DNA from: Branchiostoma floridae
Taxonomy: Eukaryota > Chordata > Leptocardii > Amphioxiformes > Branchiostomatidae
DNA: 64,000 nt
Assembly (NCBI RefSeq): GCF_000003815.2
Contig: NC_049989.1
Location: forward strand, 13,753,918 to 13,817,917
Reading direction: 5' to 3'
The notes under the pieces were generated by a model that saw only the letters and a program-made list of their open reading frames with translations, was not told the origin of the DNA and did no database searches. The translations under genes were made by a program, and so were the position numbers. Of the stretch, positions 12,359-24,045 are shown piece by piece (position 1 is the stretch's first letter; each line of letters begins with the position of its first letter).

Positions 12359-13210
12359 TTACGTCCTGATCCCTGCCAGCTCAATTTCTTCTGTGCCCTT
12401 CCTGTAGTCCAGTGTTCTCTCAGCTGTTGACACGGTCAGAGAATGTCGACCCGCCTTCTGAAAAAGAGAAAGAATAATCCCATCAAATTTTGAGATAGCT
12501 AAAGCATCCATGTTTGATGGATGCGTCCGTCAAAGTAATTAGGATGTATAAAATTGTCACAGGCCTTAAAGTGCCCGAGCAGGAACAAATGCATCTGATT
12601 GTGGTATCGCCATTATCACCGTTACATTCCGCATTATCATACCAAAAAAGTCCCCCGGGAGGGCGCGGCAGAAACAGTCTAGCGTTGCATAATTAGTGAC
12701 AAGGTGTGATCTGCTTCCCCGGCCGGACTTTGCATTGTGTACGAGACGTCGCATATAAACAAACACGTAAACACCGTTGGAACAGAATGTTCCTATGCGA
12801 ATAAATACCAGGCTTGAGACAAACATATGTGTATACAAGTACTGTTTTGATGATGATTCACATTTTCCCCAAATAAGTCAACAGTTACTCAGCAAGTATC
12901 ATGCTTGTGACTTGTGTTTTGTAAGGCTCCGTTATGTCGTTTTCTGATAAGTTTCTGTTCAGCCCAAGCATACCAAAAGCGCTACTAACTACTAGCCAAC
13001 AAGGAATGTAGTCACAAAGACGAATTCAAAGCGGGTATTGTTTGGAAACAATCATTGTATAAAACATACCTCGCCGTGATATCCGCAGGACAGTGATGTA
13101 AAATAGCTCCAGGACGCCGAACTACAAAACAGGGCTGGCTGTTTCAGTCCCTCGATCGCCGTCCCGTCCGTCGACTGCCACTTGAGTTTGGTCACCGCCT
13201 CAACATCACC
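12359..13210 (-). CDS. Candidate two-exon gene 3' end, unknown product
   Basis: Two minus-strand segments look like joined exons. The upstream one (about 13210-13070) is open for 47 codons from a possible AG acceptor and ends GGCGAG with donor GTATGT. It includes the serine/cysteine-rich stretch LFCSSASWSYFTSLSCGYH. The downstream one (12457-12359) follows the acceptor TCTCTTTTTCAG, keeps phase 0, and reads RHSLTVSTAERTLDYRKG before a TAA stop at 12361-12359. Borders and phase fit, but I do not recognise the protein and found no upstream exon. It may be a real lineage-specific gene end or chance. Confidence 0.35.
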
Positions 13211-13450
13211 CTACTACAGAAGTTCACACACGTGTGTACAAATCCATATCCCGAGTTCAACGTTTCAAAACTCAAAGTGGTACAAAAAGATTGCGGTCCT
13301 CACGGACAACGCTGACTATCTCCGCTTTATTTTTAAACTGACTGATGTGCAGTCTGATTGGTCAGAGAGACAACGATTGGATTACCCATAATACACCGCC
13401 CCAATGTACGGATGCAAAAAAAATACAGAGTCGCATGTTTAAGATATCCC

Positions 13451-13531
13451 AAGATTACCAACAATGCACTGCTCCAATGGAATCCCATCCACTGGAGCAA
13501 TCCACTGGAGCAGTGCATTGTTGGTAATCTT
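13451..13531. repeat. Perfect 26-bp inverted repeat with 29-bp loop
   Basis: The left arm 13451-13476 (AAGATTACCAACAATGCACT and six more bases) is the exact reverse complement of 13506-13531. The loop repeats the words CCACTGGAGCAA and CCACTGGAGCAG. It is a strong potential hairpin, probably a small fold-back element. Confidence 0.92.
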
Positions 13532-13699
13532 GCCACGAATGCAGAAAAAAAACCATTTCGCATCCTTACGAATCCGAGTATCCCTGTATCTAGCGTAACG
13601 TGGATTGTCTCACTTGTATTGACGTTACAAACTGTGGTGTCCGAGGTACAAAAAGGGGGAAAGATATGACCGATATGCTCAAAAACAAGAGTGCTAGCC

Positions 13700-14317
13700 A
13701 CGCATACATAAAAAGTAAGTATTCTTACGGAAGCTGTGTTAGCATCCGGAAGCTGTGTTAGCATCCGCCACGAAGTAAGTAAGCAAACGAATTCCGTGTT
13801 TGCATCCACCGCGAGTTTCTGATACCAACGAATGCGTTACGGATGTGTATGGGATCCGTGATTTTTGGTAATCTTTGGTATCCGTCAGCATCCGTCAGGA
13901 TGTTAAAAATTTGTATCCTTGGTATTCGTCTGCATCTGAAGACTTTTCGCTGATAAACAAGAATCCTGACCACGTATTCTTTCGTTTGCGTTAAAACTAA
14001 GTATCCATACGAATACAATGTTTGAATCAGTTAGTGGCTTACAGATACCAACGAATCCGTGATTATAAGTAAGTATCCATACGAATGCAGTGTTAGCATC
14101 CGTCACGAAGTACTGAGTATACGGGTTCTGTGTTTATATCCCCCGATGAGAGTTACGGATACCTACGAATGCGTTGCGGATGCAAGTGGGATCCGTCATT
14201 TTTTGGGATCCGTGATGGTTTTTGGGATCCGTCAGCATTTGTCAGCATACGTCAGCATCCGTCAGGTGTTGCAAATTTGAATCCGTCAGCATCCGTCTAC
14301 ATATTCGGTCTTTTCGT
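13700..14317. repeat. Diverged direct duplication of about 300 bp with CATCCGTCAG micro-repeats
   Basis: Two blocks (about 13700-13955 and 14055-14317) share in the same order GTGTTAGCATCCG, CACGAAGTA, ACGAATGCGTT, GGGATCCGT, repeated CATCCGTCAG and CGTCTGCAT/CGTCTACAT. The second block abuts the second array of the hairpin minisatellite. Confidence 0.8.
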
Positions 14318-14575
14318 CTAGTGCAAATACAACATACACGATGTATGTACTGTACCACACCGTCCAACGGTGCCCGCTGTCCGACAGCAAATACAATATG
14401 CAACAATTACTGTACCAAACCGTCCGACGGTGCCGCTGTCCAACAGCAAATACAATATACACAAATTACTGTACCACACCGTCCGACGGTGCTGCTGTCC
14501 GACAGCGAATACAATATACAACAATTACTTTATTACGTCATCCGACGGTGCCGTTGTCCGACAGCGAATTCTAAC
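14318..14575. repeat. Second array of the two-hairpin minisatellite, four copies
   Basis: The same unit as 10266-11262, with motifs CCGTCCGACGG and GCTGTCCGACAGC at about 14358, 14417, 14477 and 14537. The first copy starts within the same CAAATACAACATACACGATG context as copies near 11140, so the block was probably copied from the larger array about 3 kb away. Confidence 0.93.
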
Positions 14576-14679
14576 CAATTAAAACATTAAATCGATCGAC
14601 GATCCTCAGTCATACAGAGTCAAAACCTAAAGTTTCCTCACAAAAGTTACGTCCTCGGTACTAAGAAATCAGACCACTG

Positions 14680-15240
14680 CGCCCCGCTGATCAGCCTGAC
14701 AGGAGCTGGGGAGGAGAGAATACCGGGTTAGTGCAAAACTGCGACCCACTCCGAAACTACGTCTCGCTGATCAGCCTGACAGGAGCTGGGGAGGAGAGAA
14801 CGCCGGGTTAGTGCCGAACTGCTCCCCGCCAGTCAGCCTGACAGGAGCTGGGGAGGAGAGAATACCGGTTTAGTGCAAAACTGCTCCCCGCCAGTCAGCC
14901 TGACAGGAGCTGGGGAGGAGAGAACGCCGGGTTAGTGCCGAACTGCTCCCCGCCAGTCAGCCTGACAGGAGCTGGGGAGGAGAGAACGCCGGGTTAGTGC
15001 CGAACTGCGCCCCTCCAGTCAGCCTGACAGGAGCTGGGGAGGAGAGAGCGCCGGGTTAGTGCCGAACTGCTCCCCGCCAGTCAGCCTGACAGGAGCTGTG
15101 GTGGAGAGAACGCCGGGTTAGTGCCGAACTGCTCCCCGCCGATCAGCCCGACAGGAGCTGTGGTGGAGAGAAACGCGGTTTAGTGCAGACCTGCGACCCG
15201 CCCCGAACTGCGCCCCGCCGATCAGCATGACAGGAGCTGG
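14680..15240. repeat. About 61-bp minisatellite, about nine copies
   Basis: The unit carries TCAGCCTGACAGGAGCTGGG, GAGGAGAGAACGCCGGGTTA and GTGCCGAACTGC. Spacing is 61-62 bases for most copies, with longer end copies. It is GC-rich compared with its surroundings and unrelated in sequence to the neighbouring arrays. Confidence 0.93.
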
Positions 15241-16369
15241 TAAACTGGAAGAAGGGCACATCACATGTTACGTCACCGCGGCAAAAATTACTGAGAAAAC
15301 AGAAACATCACGAGTTCACGACGGTTAAAAGATCTCTTACTAGCGTACAGGCTGTCCGACAACCTGAAGTGCAAAAACAAACACTTTCAGAAAGGATATC
15401 ACAGTCAACTTGGAATCACCGCTGCAAATTGTTGACTACTGCCCGAGTATTGAAGTCTTTGAGCCTGGTCCAACCACTTTCCGGGCTGTTGACTGCTCCA
15501 CAGATTGCAGAAATGCTGGCCTAGCACAGAAAACCATGGCAAAATTGTACGGTAAAACAGACAAGCAACACTGCTAAAACGAGAGCAGCCCAATCAGGCA
15601 ACTCTACCCGAAACGTGGCGCTTCGGCACACACAGAAAAACACTGACCACCACTTTGACGACTGCCCAAAGTTTCCAAAAAATGGCTTAACTCACCCACA
15701 GAGGTGTCAGTAATAAGTTTAACCACTACTGTCGTCAGGGGAGGAATGTCAGGTGCTCCTCCAGGCCCTCGGTGATCAGTTCAGTGTTGTTCTGCTCCAT
15801 TAGGCTCCTTGCGCGAGAAAACAAGGATTACGGCAGTCCTGGTGGTGATACAGCCTTGTCTGAATACCTAACTCATGCGAAAAAAAAAACAAGAAAATCA
15901 AAATGCATCCGAAGCCAAGTTAACCACGCTAAGTTGAATCAATCTCACCTGCGCACCCGAACACGTGCGCTCCACATACAGATGCAAATTCCACTCATAA
16001 ATGACACGAGTATCAGAAGGAACATTTGAAAACTCGAATATGCTCTAAAACACAAGCTGCACGCCTTAGGAAAGGTGAGCAAACAAATTCACAGAATAAT
16101 AAAACGAAATTCAGACAGCAAAATGTCTCTGCACTGAGAACACTGTCCCGCCAAAGCGCGGGAAACAGACCGCCAAACAAAAATTCCAGAACACGCCATA
16201 AGGCGGCAAGGCAATACTGCGTACCTTCTAGGTTAGTGATACTAACGCCATAGGACAACTCAGTCCTTTGCTACCGGCAAGATACGTTCCCAGAAGTAAA
16301 AGATGTCACCGGCTTGCACATGGCTGGTACCGCGCTACAGGAGCTCTGCTAGACAACGTCCTGTTCGTG

Positions 16370-16477
16370 CGGCTCATGATTCACTTGTGAATAGAGGGGG
16401 AGTTATATCACATGTCATAAACTCACGCGAGTGGAGATCTCGCGAGAGTTCATTCCATTGTGATATTATTGGGAATC
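16370..16477. repeat. 108-bp identical dispersed repeat, copy 2
   Basis: Identical to 8921-9028. Here it is followed by a LINE-like 3' end instead of the 59-base repeat, so the right boundary of the 108-base unit is defined by the two contexts. Confidence 0.95.
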
Positions 16478-16797
16478 TGCATATATGGGACTTGACCATG
16501 CTCCCGTTACCAAGACGAGGAATGTTTTGTTGTCTCAAGAGGCTCACTTTGTTAGGGTCAAGTTTACCTCTTGTTGTTTCAAGAGGCCCACCCTGTTTAA
16601 TAGGGCCAAGTTAACTTGTGGAGAGATAAAAGAACAGAACAAAGGAGCCATGACCATGACTGTTTTTAATTGATGTTTGTATTAAAATATTGTCCTCTGT
16701 ATGTATGTTATCTATGCATGAAGTCCAGGAAGATTAGTGGCGTGCCCTAGGGCCGTCACTAATGGATTTTCTAATAAAGTCTCAAGTCTCAAGTCAG
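16478..16797 (+). mobile_element. LINE-like 3' end with AAGTCTC tail
   Basis: The block ends AATAAAGTCTCAAGTCTCAAGTC, a polyadenylation-like AATAAA followed by a short tandem tail, as CR1-type LINEs have. A short upstream frame (16485-16673) could be the end of their ORF but has no diagnostic motif. The assignment is inference from the tail structure. Confidence 0.5.
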
Positions 16798-16859
16798 GCG
16801 GGGTGTTTTCAGCGGGGTGTTTTCCGACACAATCGAGGTGGGTATTTGTACAAACAAGA

Positions 16860-18000
16860 AATCTTTTTAAAAAAGCTGTGCCTTGCCGCGTATTTTATGT
16901 TATTTTGGTAAGTTAGACTAGATTCTACGCTTAAAAGTCCCGAGTTCCACATGTCGCCCCCCCCTCATTATCATAATTTATGTCAGATGAATTATTGGCA
17001 CATTAAACAGGTTTTGTAAAACTTTTTGACCCACAATGAATATGCATTATTTTTTATTACAAACTAAGTTCCTTCTGATGCAATTTGTGATATATATTTA
17101 TATAAACATGGTGAGTTAAAGCGTAGATTTATTACGCTGGACCACATACAGTAACATGCGTCTAGAAGAGCGTTTTAATACTCGCCTGGAATGTACCATT
17201 GTCTAACTAAGCCATGAATCTCGGCAAGGAAAGAAGGGCCTTTGGAAGGGGCTTTGGAAGGGCTGGGTTAAAAGGTCCGTCCATTGATCCATGGAAAAAA
17301 GCTGGCGTAAAGCCTTGCCTGGCGGCAAGGCAAAAATTCAACTACAGGTATGGTCCAGGTCAGGTCTGTGAAGATTTTGTGAATGGGCGATACTCCGATA
17401 GTCATAGGTCCATTTCGCTAAAAATGCTTGTGTTTCGTTGAGTATCCGACTTTTACTGGTGTTTTAAAGTCCTATTTCAATGTAAACACCACTAACTGCC
17501 TCTGTTCACTTAGAGCAAGTTTGACTGTGGAAACTTGGTGAAAATGATTTAATCTCCTTTACTCCGACTTTATTCCTTTTGAACCAGTAAACCCCAAAGA
17601 ACGACTGCCAGTATAATCGGTTTATTTTCTAATCGGTTTAAAATCCTGTAAGCCAAAGTTACAGGTGGATTCCATCATGCACTGACCATGCGTATATCCG
17701 GCAGGACTGCACGTGAACAACCACCCTGCTCAAACGAATAGAAGTACAGACGGCGCCTATTTTCTAAGAAAGCGTGGTCTGAGAGCCAATCACCATTGAA
17801 TAGCATCCGGTGCCTCACATATTTAAATCGCCGATTTCTTCTGCTCCGCCCAAATTCCTACCTTCATCCTCGAGGCGCTTCCAGCCACGAAGTACTCCAA
17901 GTCACAGGTTACTTGACGTACCATCATCTCTAACACCACACCTTGGCACTACGCGTACGGCGGCGAGTTAAAGCCTGTACTAGTTTTTTTTTTTTCTTTT
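16860..18000. other. Intergenic stretch, nothing supported
   Basis: No ORF with family resemblance and no clear repeat structure. A T-rich run lies at about 17982-18012. The sequence from 17690 to 17960 is somewhat GC-richer, but no transcript can be inferred from it. Confidence 0.5.
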
Positions 18001-18216
18001 CTTTTCTTTTTGCTATCATCGTGCTTGCTAAAATGCTGTTTCTTAGCAACGGTTGCTAGGTAACCGATTTTCCCAGCACATAGCTACAGTATTGACGTCT
18101 GTGCTATAATAATTCAAGTTACAATGATAGAATTTGGTCGAATCATACAACAAATAAGTCGCATTAGCATGTTGTGCATATTTGTTTGTCAAGACTAACA
18201 TAATTTGTAAAAAAAA

Positions 18217-18267
18217 AGGCGTTTTCAGGCAGAGATGCTCTCTTTGGTACTCGTTACCATGCAAAAA
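18217..18267. repeat. 51-bp direct repeat, copy 1
   Basis: The block AGGCGTTTTCAGGCAGAGAT through TACTCGTTACCATGCAAAAA is identical to 20347-20397, 2.1 kb away in the same orientation. Both are followed by ATGTTGCC, so the two ends of the X-box region share a border sequence. Confidence 0.93.
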
Positions 18268-18607
18268 TGTTGCCTAGCAACCGTTGTCATGTATAAGCAG
18301 GTTTCTTTTGGCACTACCCCTAGAATTGTTTCTATTGTTGTACAGAACACTTGTGCCAAGTTTGCAAAAATTTGACTAGAAATGTCTATTCAGGGCTCCT
18401 TCTGATTTTAAGTACATCTGTAATCAGTAGAATTTTCTTCAAACGACAAATATAGATTTCGAGATCCCCTATCAGATGTATTGTACTTTTAGCTGTTGAC
18501 TTAGTCATATTTTTTAAAATCAAGATGGCTGTTTTGGGCTATTTTTGACCAAAAACGTCAATTTTGGGGGTGTTAAACTATGATGAAACAAAGCAGCATA
18601 TTAATTT

Positions 18608-18700
18608 GTAGTAGTAGTAGTAGTAGACTGGTTTATTTAGCAATAAGCATAATAGTCCTCCTGGCAGCCTATAAGGCTGAATTGCGAGGATATATATATT
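18608..18700 (-). mobile_element. LINE 3' end with (TAC)n tail
   Basis: Read on the minus strand it runs from ATATCCTCGCAATTCAGCC through CTAAATAAACCAGTC into a run of TAC repeats. Such short tandem tails mark 3' ends of CR1-like non-LTR retrotransposons. No coding part is visible. Confidence 0.5.
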
Positions 18701-20346
18701 ACAATCATGATCCATTCAAAATACATCAATTAGAAACACTTGTTGAACGTTGTTAAAACAATGGGTCAATAGTTACTACTTAAGATACAGTATCGACGTA
18801 ATACAAATTTGTTACGTTCAAAGAATCCCGCTATTTACAGGCTTAGACTTTATATAGACTTTTAAAACAAGACAACTATTTGAGTGATGCTTATCCAAAT
18901 AACATCAAAATAAGTAAAAGCAGCAAGAAGCAGAAGAGTTTTCTTTTTCTAACCTTTCAAAGTACCTAGCATGTTTCTATGGCAACCGTTGCTAAGGAAA
19001 AGATACTTCCGTAGCAACGGGAAGGCTTGGATCATTATTAGTCGACAAAACTAATTGATTCATGAAACACTTGTATTTTACAGCAAAACTAGTTGAACTT
19101 GACTTTTAAGGAAAGCAAATCCAGTGTTATGTACCCTTCATACACGATATAAATGATGCATCCACCTACTTGGATGCATTAGGAAGTGCCGCTCTCCTGG
19201 ATTTCATTTTTGAAGGTATCATTATATGTACCGGACAGGTCTTGCATCTTCATTAGGCTACAGAGGGTAACGTTAATGGTCAACGGAAATGTTCAGGATA
19301 TTTGATGTCCATCGCTCTGCTTGGGATATATGGCCACGTTATAGATCCGGGACGTACTGCATCAAAGGTACATCAAGTCTGTTTTATTTTCCTAAAAATC
19401 AGTTCCATTCATTATGCTGTACCATACAACAGGTTTTTCATAAATCCATCAAGTTAACTCACTTTTAAAGACTGTATAAGGCCCCGAGCCATTCGTTGCT
19501 ATGGAGGCATATTGCCCTGACAACGGTTACCATGGAAACATGCCAGACACAAGTGTAAAAAATGACTTTCTTCAAGTGCGATATCATTTGAATAAGTATC
19601 GCACAAGTCACATGTATGATTTGTTATTTGAGGCAAACTGGCAGAAATCCATTGCCAATGTGTCATAGATATGGCGCCTACAATGCATTATGGGTAAATC
19701 AAATCAAAGTAGATTTTGAGTTTTATCAATTTATTAAATCATGATCAATTAAAACTACTCTTGCTGTGAAATACGACAACTGCTTCATGAACTGAAGACG
19801 TTTACACACTTAAAGCAACTTTGTAACATTATAGGGCTCCCCGTTGCTATGAACGTATCTTTTCCTTAGCAACGGTTGCCATGGAAACATGCTGGGCAGT
19901 TCTAAAGATAAGAAAATGACTCTCTACTGCCGCATGATTGTGACTTTTACTTAAGGTTTCATGATTTTGCCTTTTTCTAAGCATTTTACTCCCAATTATT
20001 TAGATAACATATACAATGGAACGGAACCCTAAAATGGACATTATTGGTAAAAATTTACCCAAAATCGTCATTTTTTTCTCAAACCATAGTATCCTTGACG
20101 ACATATTTTGCACGGTGTACTATAATGGGATTGTCAATAACATATTTTTACCAAGTTACAGCCTAATCACATGAAATATTGCGACACAAAAGCCAAAAAT
20201 GTAAATTTTTCTAGAAGAAAATTGCATGAAAGTGCGATAAAGTTGATTTTTGAACATTTACATTTAAAAAAATACAGTCTGAATTCTAAAGAAACGGGTC
20301 TTGGCTACTGCAGTACTCGCTTTTGTGTCATTTGGCCTACAAATCA

Positions 20347-20397
20347 AGGCGTTTTCAGGCAGAGATGCTCTCTTTGGTACTCGTTACCATGCAAAAA
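20347..20397. repeat. 51-bp direct repeat, copy 2
   Basis: Identical to 18217-18267. Confidence 0.93.
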
Positions 20398-20911
20398 ATG
20401 TTGCCTTCCAGTTCGCGTTGTTTTGGTTTGTGATCCAAATTCCATTTGCGGCGAATGGACTTTGTATCCGGAGAGGTACCGTTGATATTCCTTTTTTTTT
20501 GCTGAATTTTTTAATTTTTTTTTTCTGAAAGCCTTTGACAAGTCACTACGGGTATATCTTTCCACAGCACATTACTTACGTTGTACAATTACAGTCGATA
20601 ATTAATGATAAGAGCAAAGAAATGGACGTCAGAAACAGGGGTAGAATTATGATATTGCATGGTTTCTACCGTCTTGTTTCGTACCATCTGTGTATCTCCT
20701 ATATGTTTATAATGAAGTAGCCACCAGGCAGGTCAGTTCCCTTCCAGCTACTAACTAGTCTCTCTGTGTACGGTAACACCAGTAGACATCCATGCTTCGC
20801 ACCTTCTTTGATCCCCGCAAGCACGCCGGGTACATGAACCAGCTACGGGCTAAAATGCCATCCTGATATCGACGTTGCCGCAACGTACATGCTAACTCAC
20901 CACCTTAAGCT

Positions 20912-20937
20912 CAAGGCACAACCCGCCGTACGTGCAA
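20912..20937. repeat. Short shared block, inverted relative to 7879-7903
   Basis: AAGGCACAACCCGCCGTACG occurs here and its reverse complement, with one extra C, at 7879-7903. Together with the 31-base block shared between 5368 and 21090, this suggests that the 20.8-21.1 kb and 5-8 kb regions hold pieces of the same dispersed repeats. Confidence 0.7.
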
Positions 20938-21909
20938 ATACATGCTGTCTACGTGCCAAACCTTGGGTAATATTTAGGGATCCGTAAGTGGTGAGTACCG
21001 CCTTCGTACGAACTCGTAGGGCCGGAATCCGACGGATTTTGAAGCACGCAGACACGCCGTAGAACTTTACGTGCAGGCAAAACTTTAAAGACAAAAACAT
21101 ACTCTTCTTGGCGAAGAGAATGAAGAACAATTTTTACAACACAAGTTAGCAATGACCATAACAAAACGACCGTAAACTGGTAACCTTACGTTAGTTGTAA
21201 ACGTGCACGTGAAACGATCATAGTAAAAGTGGCATCAGTGTGGTAGTCACGTACGAGTAATTGCTAACTTGCGTGGTTGCATGATTTCCCCGTCCTTGGC
21301 GTTTATCCCTTCAAGCCCTTAGCTGTGCAATGGTGGCAATGGAACCAAGTCCAGACGGACTCCACAACACAGGCTGGTATTAGCGCGTCTACAGGCATAA
21401 AATCCCCGGTCTTTACATTGGATTTCATCCTTGCAAAGTCCCCGACTGTGCAATGGAACCAAGTCGAGACGGTCTCCATGGCTTTTGCATTTATTGGCGC
21501 GTCTACAGGCACGAAATCTTCCATGAAATATAAGAGAGATACAGATTGCATAATTTAATTTCTAATCAAGCCATTAATATATATTGAATACAACACGGTG
21601 TATTCCGTATCGCCCAAGGTATCAGCCCGACCGCGGGTCGGATCGCACGACGGCCGAATTATCATTTCAAAAGTTTTCCTCTTGCTTGATAAGGTGATAT
21701 CTCACTACACTTGAGGCACCGGTGCGGCACTGTGGGGTTCGTTCACGGAGGCACTGTTGTATTATTTTCGCTGACTTTTTTTTATAACTTAGATATTGCG
21801 TAATACGTATAAGTATGACTTAGAAGACAACAAAATACACAAAACGTTATAAAAAAATTCGTTCTTTATCTCTGAAATTCGTTGAGTAATCTTTTGAACC
21901 CCGCAGTGC

Positions 21910-22354
21910 NNNNNNNNNNNNNNNNNNNNNNNNNNNNNNNNNNNNNNNNNNNNNNNNNNNNNNNNNNNNNNNNNNNNNNNNNNNNNNNNNNNNNNNNNNN
22001 NNNNNNNNNNNNNNNNNNNNNNNNNNNNNNNNNNNNNNNNNNNNNNNNNNNNNNNNNNNNNNNNNNNNNNNNNNNNNNNNNNNNNNNNNNNNNNNNNNNN
22101 NNNNNNNNNNNNNNNNNNNNNNNNNNNNNNNNNNNNNNNNNNNNNNNNNNNNNNNNNNNNNNNNNNNNNNNNNNNNNNNNNNNNNNNNNNNNNNNNNNNN
22201 NNNNNNNNNNNNNNNNNNNNNNNNNNNNNNNNNNNNNNNNNNNNNNNNNNNNNNNNNNNNNNNNNNNNNNNNNNNNNNNNNNNNNNNNNNNNNNNNNNNN
22301 NNNNNNNNNNNNNNNNNNNNNNNNNNNNNNNNNNNNNNNNNNNNNNNNNNNNNN
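21910..22354. other. Assembly gap (445 N)
   Basis: A run of N. Any reading frame across it is meaningless. Confidence 1.
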
Positions 22355-23060
22355 TTTAAGGCGAAAAAGAGGAACTTTGTTCGCCACAGCGCTGTTCCTT
22401 CTTCTACTACATGCCTTCAGGAAACCTGGTGCTGTTCGTATCGGAGGTTTTCGGAGTTTTGAAGCCTTTTGGGCGGCTGAAGTCAGGTGTGTTAGCAAGC
22501 TAAGCATTAGCAACGTACTATGTGTGTATGCCAACAATAGTGGGAGGGGGGCAATCCTAAATGTTTTACCTGTGTGTGCTTGGGGAATAGGTATAACCCA
22601 GTTTGCTAACGTTGCATGTAACTGTGCTGATTTCTGTAACTTCCTCATTGCTGAGCCATTGCTGATCCATATTCTTGTTGAAAAGTTAGAAATAATAATT
22701 ATATTGTTTTATGATTTATGGTATGATGATAGGTTGATATGCTATTTTAGATTTAAATTGCTTTAGAGATGAATTATAGAAACCAGTGATTTACAATACA
22801 GAGGGTCTGTGTGGGGTATACTGGCAATGCTAAACTCGAGAGTACTAGTACATGTAACCGCTTGACGGTAAATTCAGTAAGTACTAAGACCAACAACGCT
22901 TAACGGTAAATTCGGAAGCTTCCCAAATCCCAATGCATTCTGCAGGACTCAATCACAAAGATGTCGCGGCCAAGCTATTGTGCCAAAACTGCTTATTTGT
23001 TAGGTGTGGAACCGGTGACAATAACACGTTTTGAACCAAGTGTATTTGATTTTGAGAGTA

Positions 23061-23924
23061 CAGTCAAACCTGCCCGAGCGACCACCTCTTCTCAGCGACC
23101 ACCTGGCCATTTCGACCGCTTTTTCTTGTTCCCGATTTTTTCCCCCATTGACGTAAGCATTAACTGATTAAGCGACCTTTTCTCAACGACCACCTGGCCA
23201 ATGCGACCGGCCCAAATTGGGCCCATAACGACCGCATCATTTTCAAAATTGAGGTCATTCATCGATTTTTTATGATAACTAGCGCAATTTTGTGCCGAAA
23301 TCGTTGTAAGAAAATCCAAATTTAGCTGTTACAGAAGTTTTAAAAAAATCTATATCATTATAAAGTGAACGAATGCTGAAACGTACATATAGCCTCATAC
23401 TTTCTTAAGAAAGATCTGTGTAGCTTATACCTTTTTAAGAAAGATCTGTACGTGTGAGTGCTTTTGTCCAACTGTACTGCACATTCACCCTTGGCGGTAA
23501 GTACGCTATCTAATCGGGACGTACCGGGCATCGAATTCGAAAGGTGCACCGTAGTTATTTCAGATCAAGAACATAGCGACGCATAAAGGGTTGTATGGTA
23601 ACTGAGTGACAGCATCAAAGTTCCCTTACTGTCTAAAACGTTAGTGTACAAATACTTGAGCTTTAAAACACTGTATCGTATAAAAGCTTGATAAAAGCTT
23701 GGGGTTAGATTTACAATTTACAGTGTGTGTGTTGTATTTGTCATTAAAGACTTCGCTTCTTTGCGTGCGTGCAGTGTGCCTGCTATTTGCCATTAAACAC
23801 AACGGAAACCATTTATACTTAGCATCGGGCATGTTTTGAGTCGATATTCTTCTCAGCAACCACCTGTCCAAATCGACCGCTTTTTTCTGGTCCCCCGGGT
23901 GGTCGTCTTGGGCAGGTTTGACTG
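23061..23924. mobile_element. TA-flanked non-autonomous DNA transposon (pogo/Tigger-like ends)
   Basis: It begins CAGTCAAACCTGCCCGAGCG and ends with the inverse GGGCAGGTTTGACTG; both ends abut TA dinucleotides, the target duplication of Tc1/mariner/pogo elements. Sub-terminal words CGACCACC and CGACCGCTTTTT are also mirrored between the two ends. It is 864 bases with no transposase frame, so it is non-autonomous. The superfamily is inferred from the TA target and CAGT start. Confidence 0.88.
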
Positions 23925-24045
23925 TATATGATCTCCGAGGGTTATCTGACGTTGCCTCCACAGGTCTGCCTGTCATGAAGAAAGTCTCAATAACGTTTAA
24001 CAATGGGTTCAGGATAACATATGACGTATTACGTAGAATTAGAAC

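Larger units (their letters stand above)
18052..19888. promoter_or_regulatory. Cluster of X-box-like (RFX-type) palindromes
   Basis: Matches to the RFX X-box consensus GTHNYYATRRNAAC occur at 18973-18986 (GTTTCTATGGCAAC), 19526-19539 (GTTACCATGGAAAC) and 19875-19888 (GTTGCCATGGAAAC). Shorter-spaced relatives lie at 18052-18064 (GTTGCTAGGTAAC) and 18269-18281 (GTTGCCTAGCAAC). Flanking words such as CTTAGCAACGG and GGAAACATGC recur, so the sites were partly spread as a repeat. No gene recognised here lies next to them. Function is not shown by the sequence. Confidence 0.45.

Noticed and set aside
10266-15240. CRISPR-like regular repeats
   Set aside because: Units are head-to-tail without unique spacers and the genome is clearly animal; these are minisatellites.
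15740-15805. Minus-strand frame starting MEQNNTELITEGLEEHLTF
   Set aside because: It stops after 21 codons with no usable donor; it may be chance or untranslated sequence.
21303-21558. Opposed frames with an internal duplication (GGCGCGTCTACAGGCA words)
   Set aside because: A tandem duplication of about 130 bases keeps both strands open; there is no homology or splice support.
21866-22766. Long frames over 21910-22354 and over 42991-43767
   Set aside because: They are made of undetermined bases in assembly gaps.
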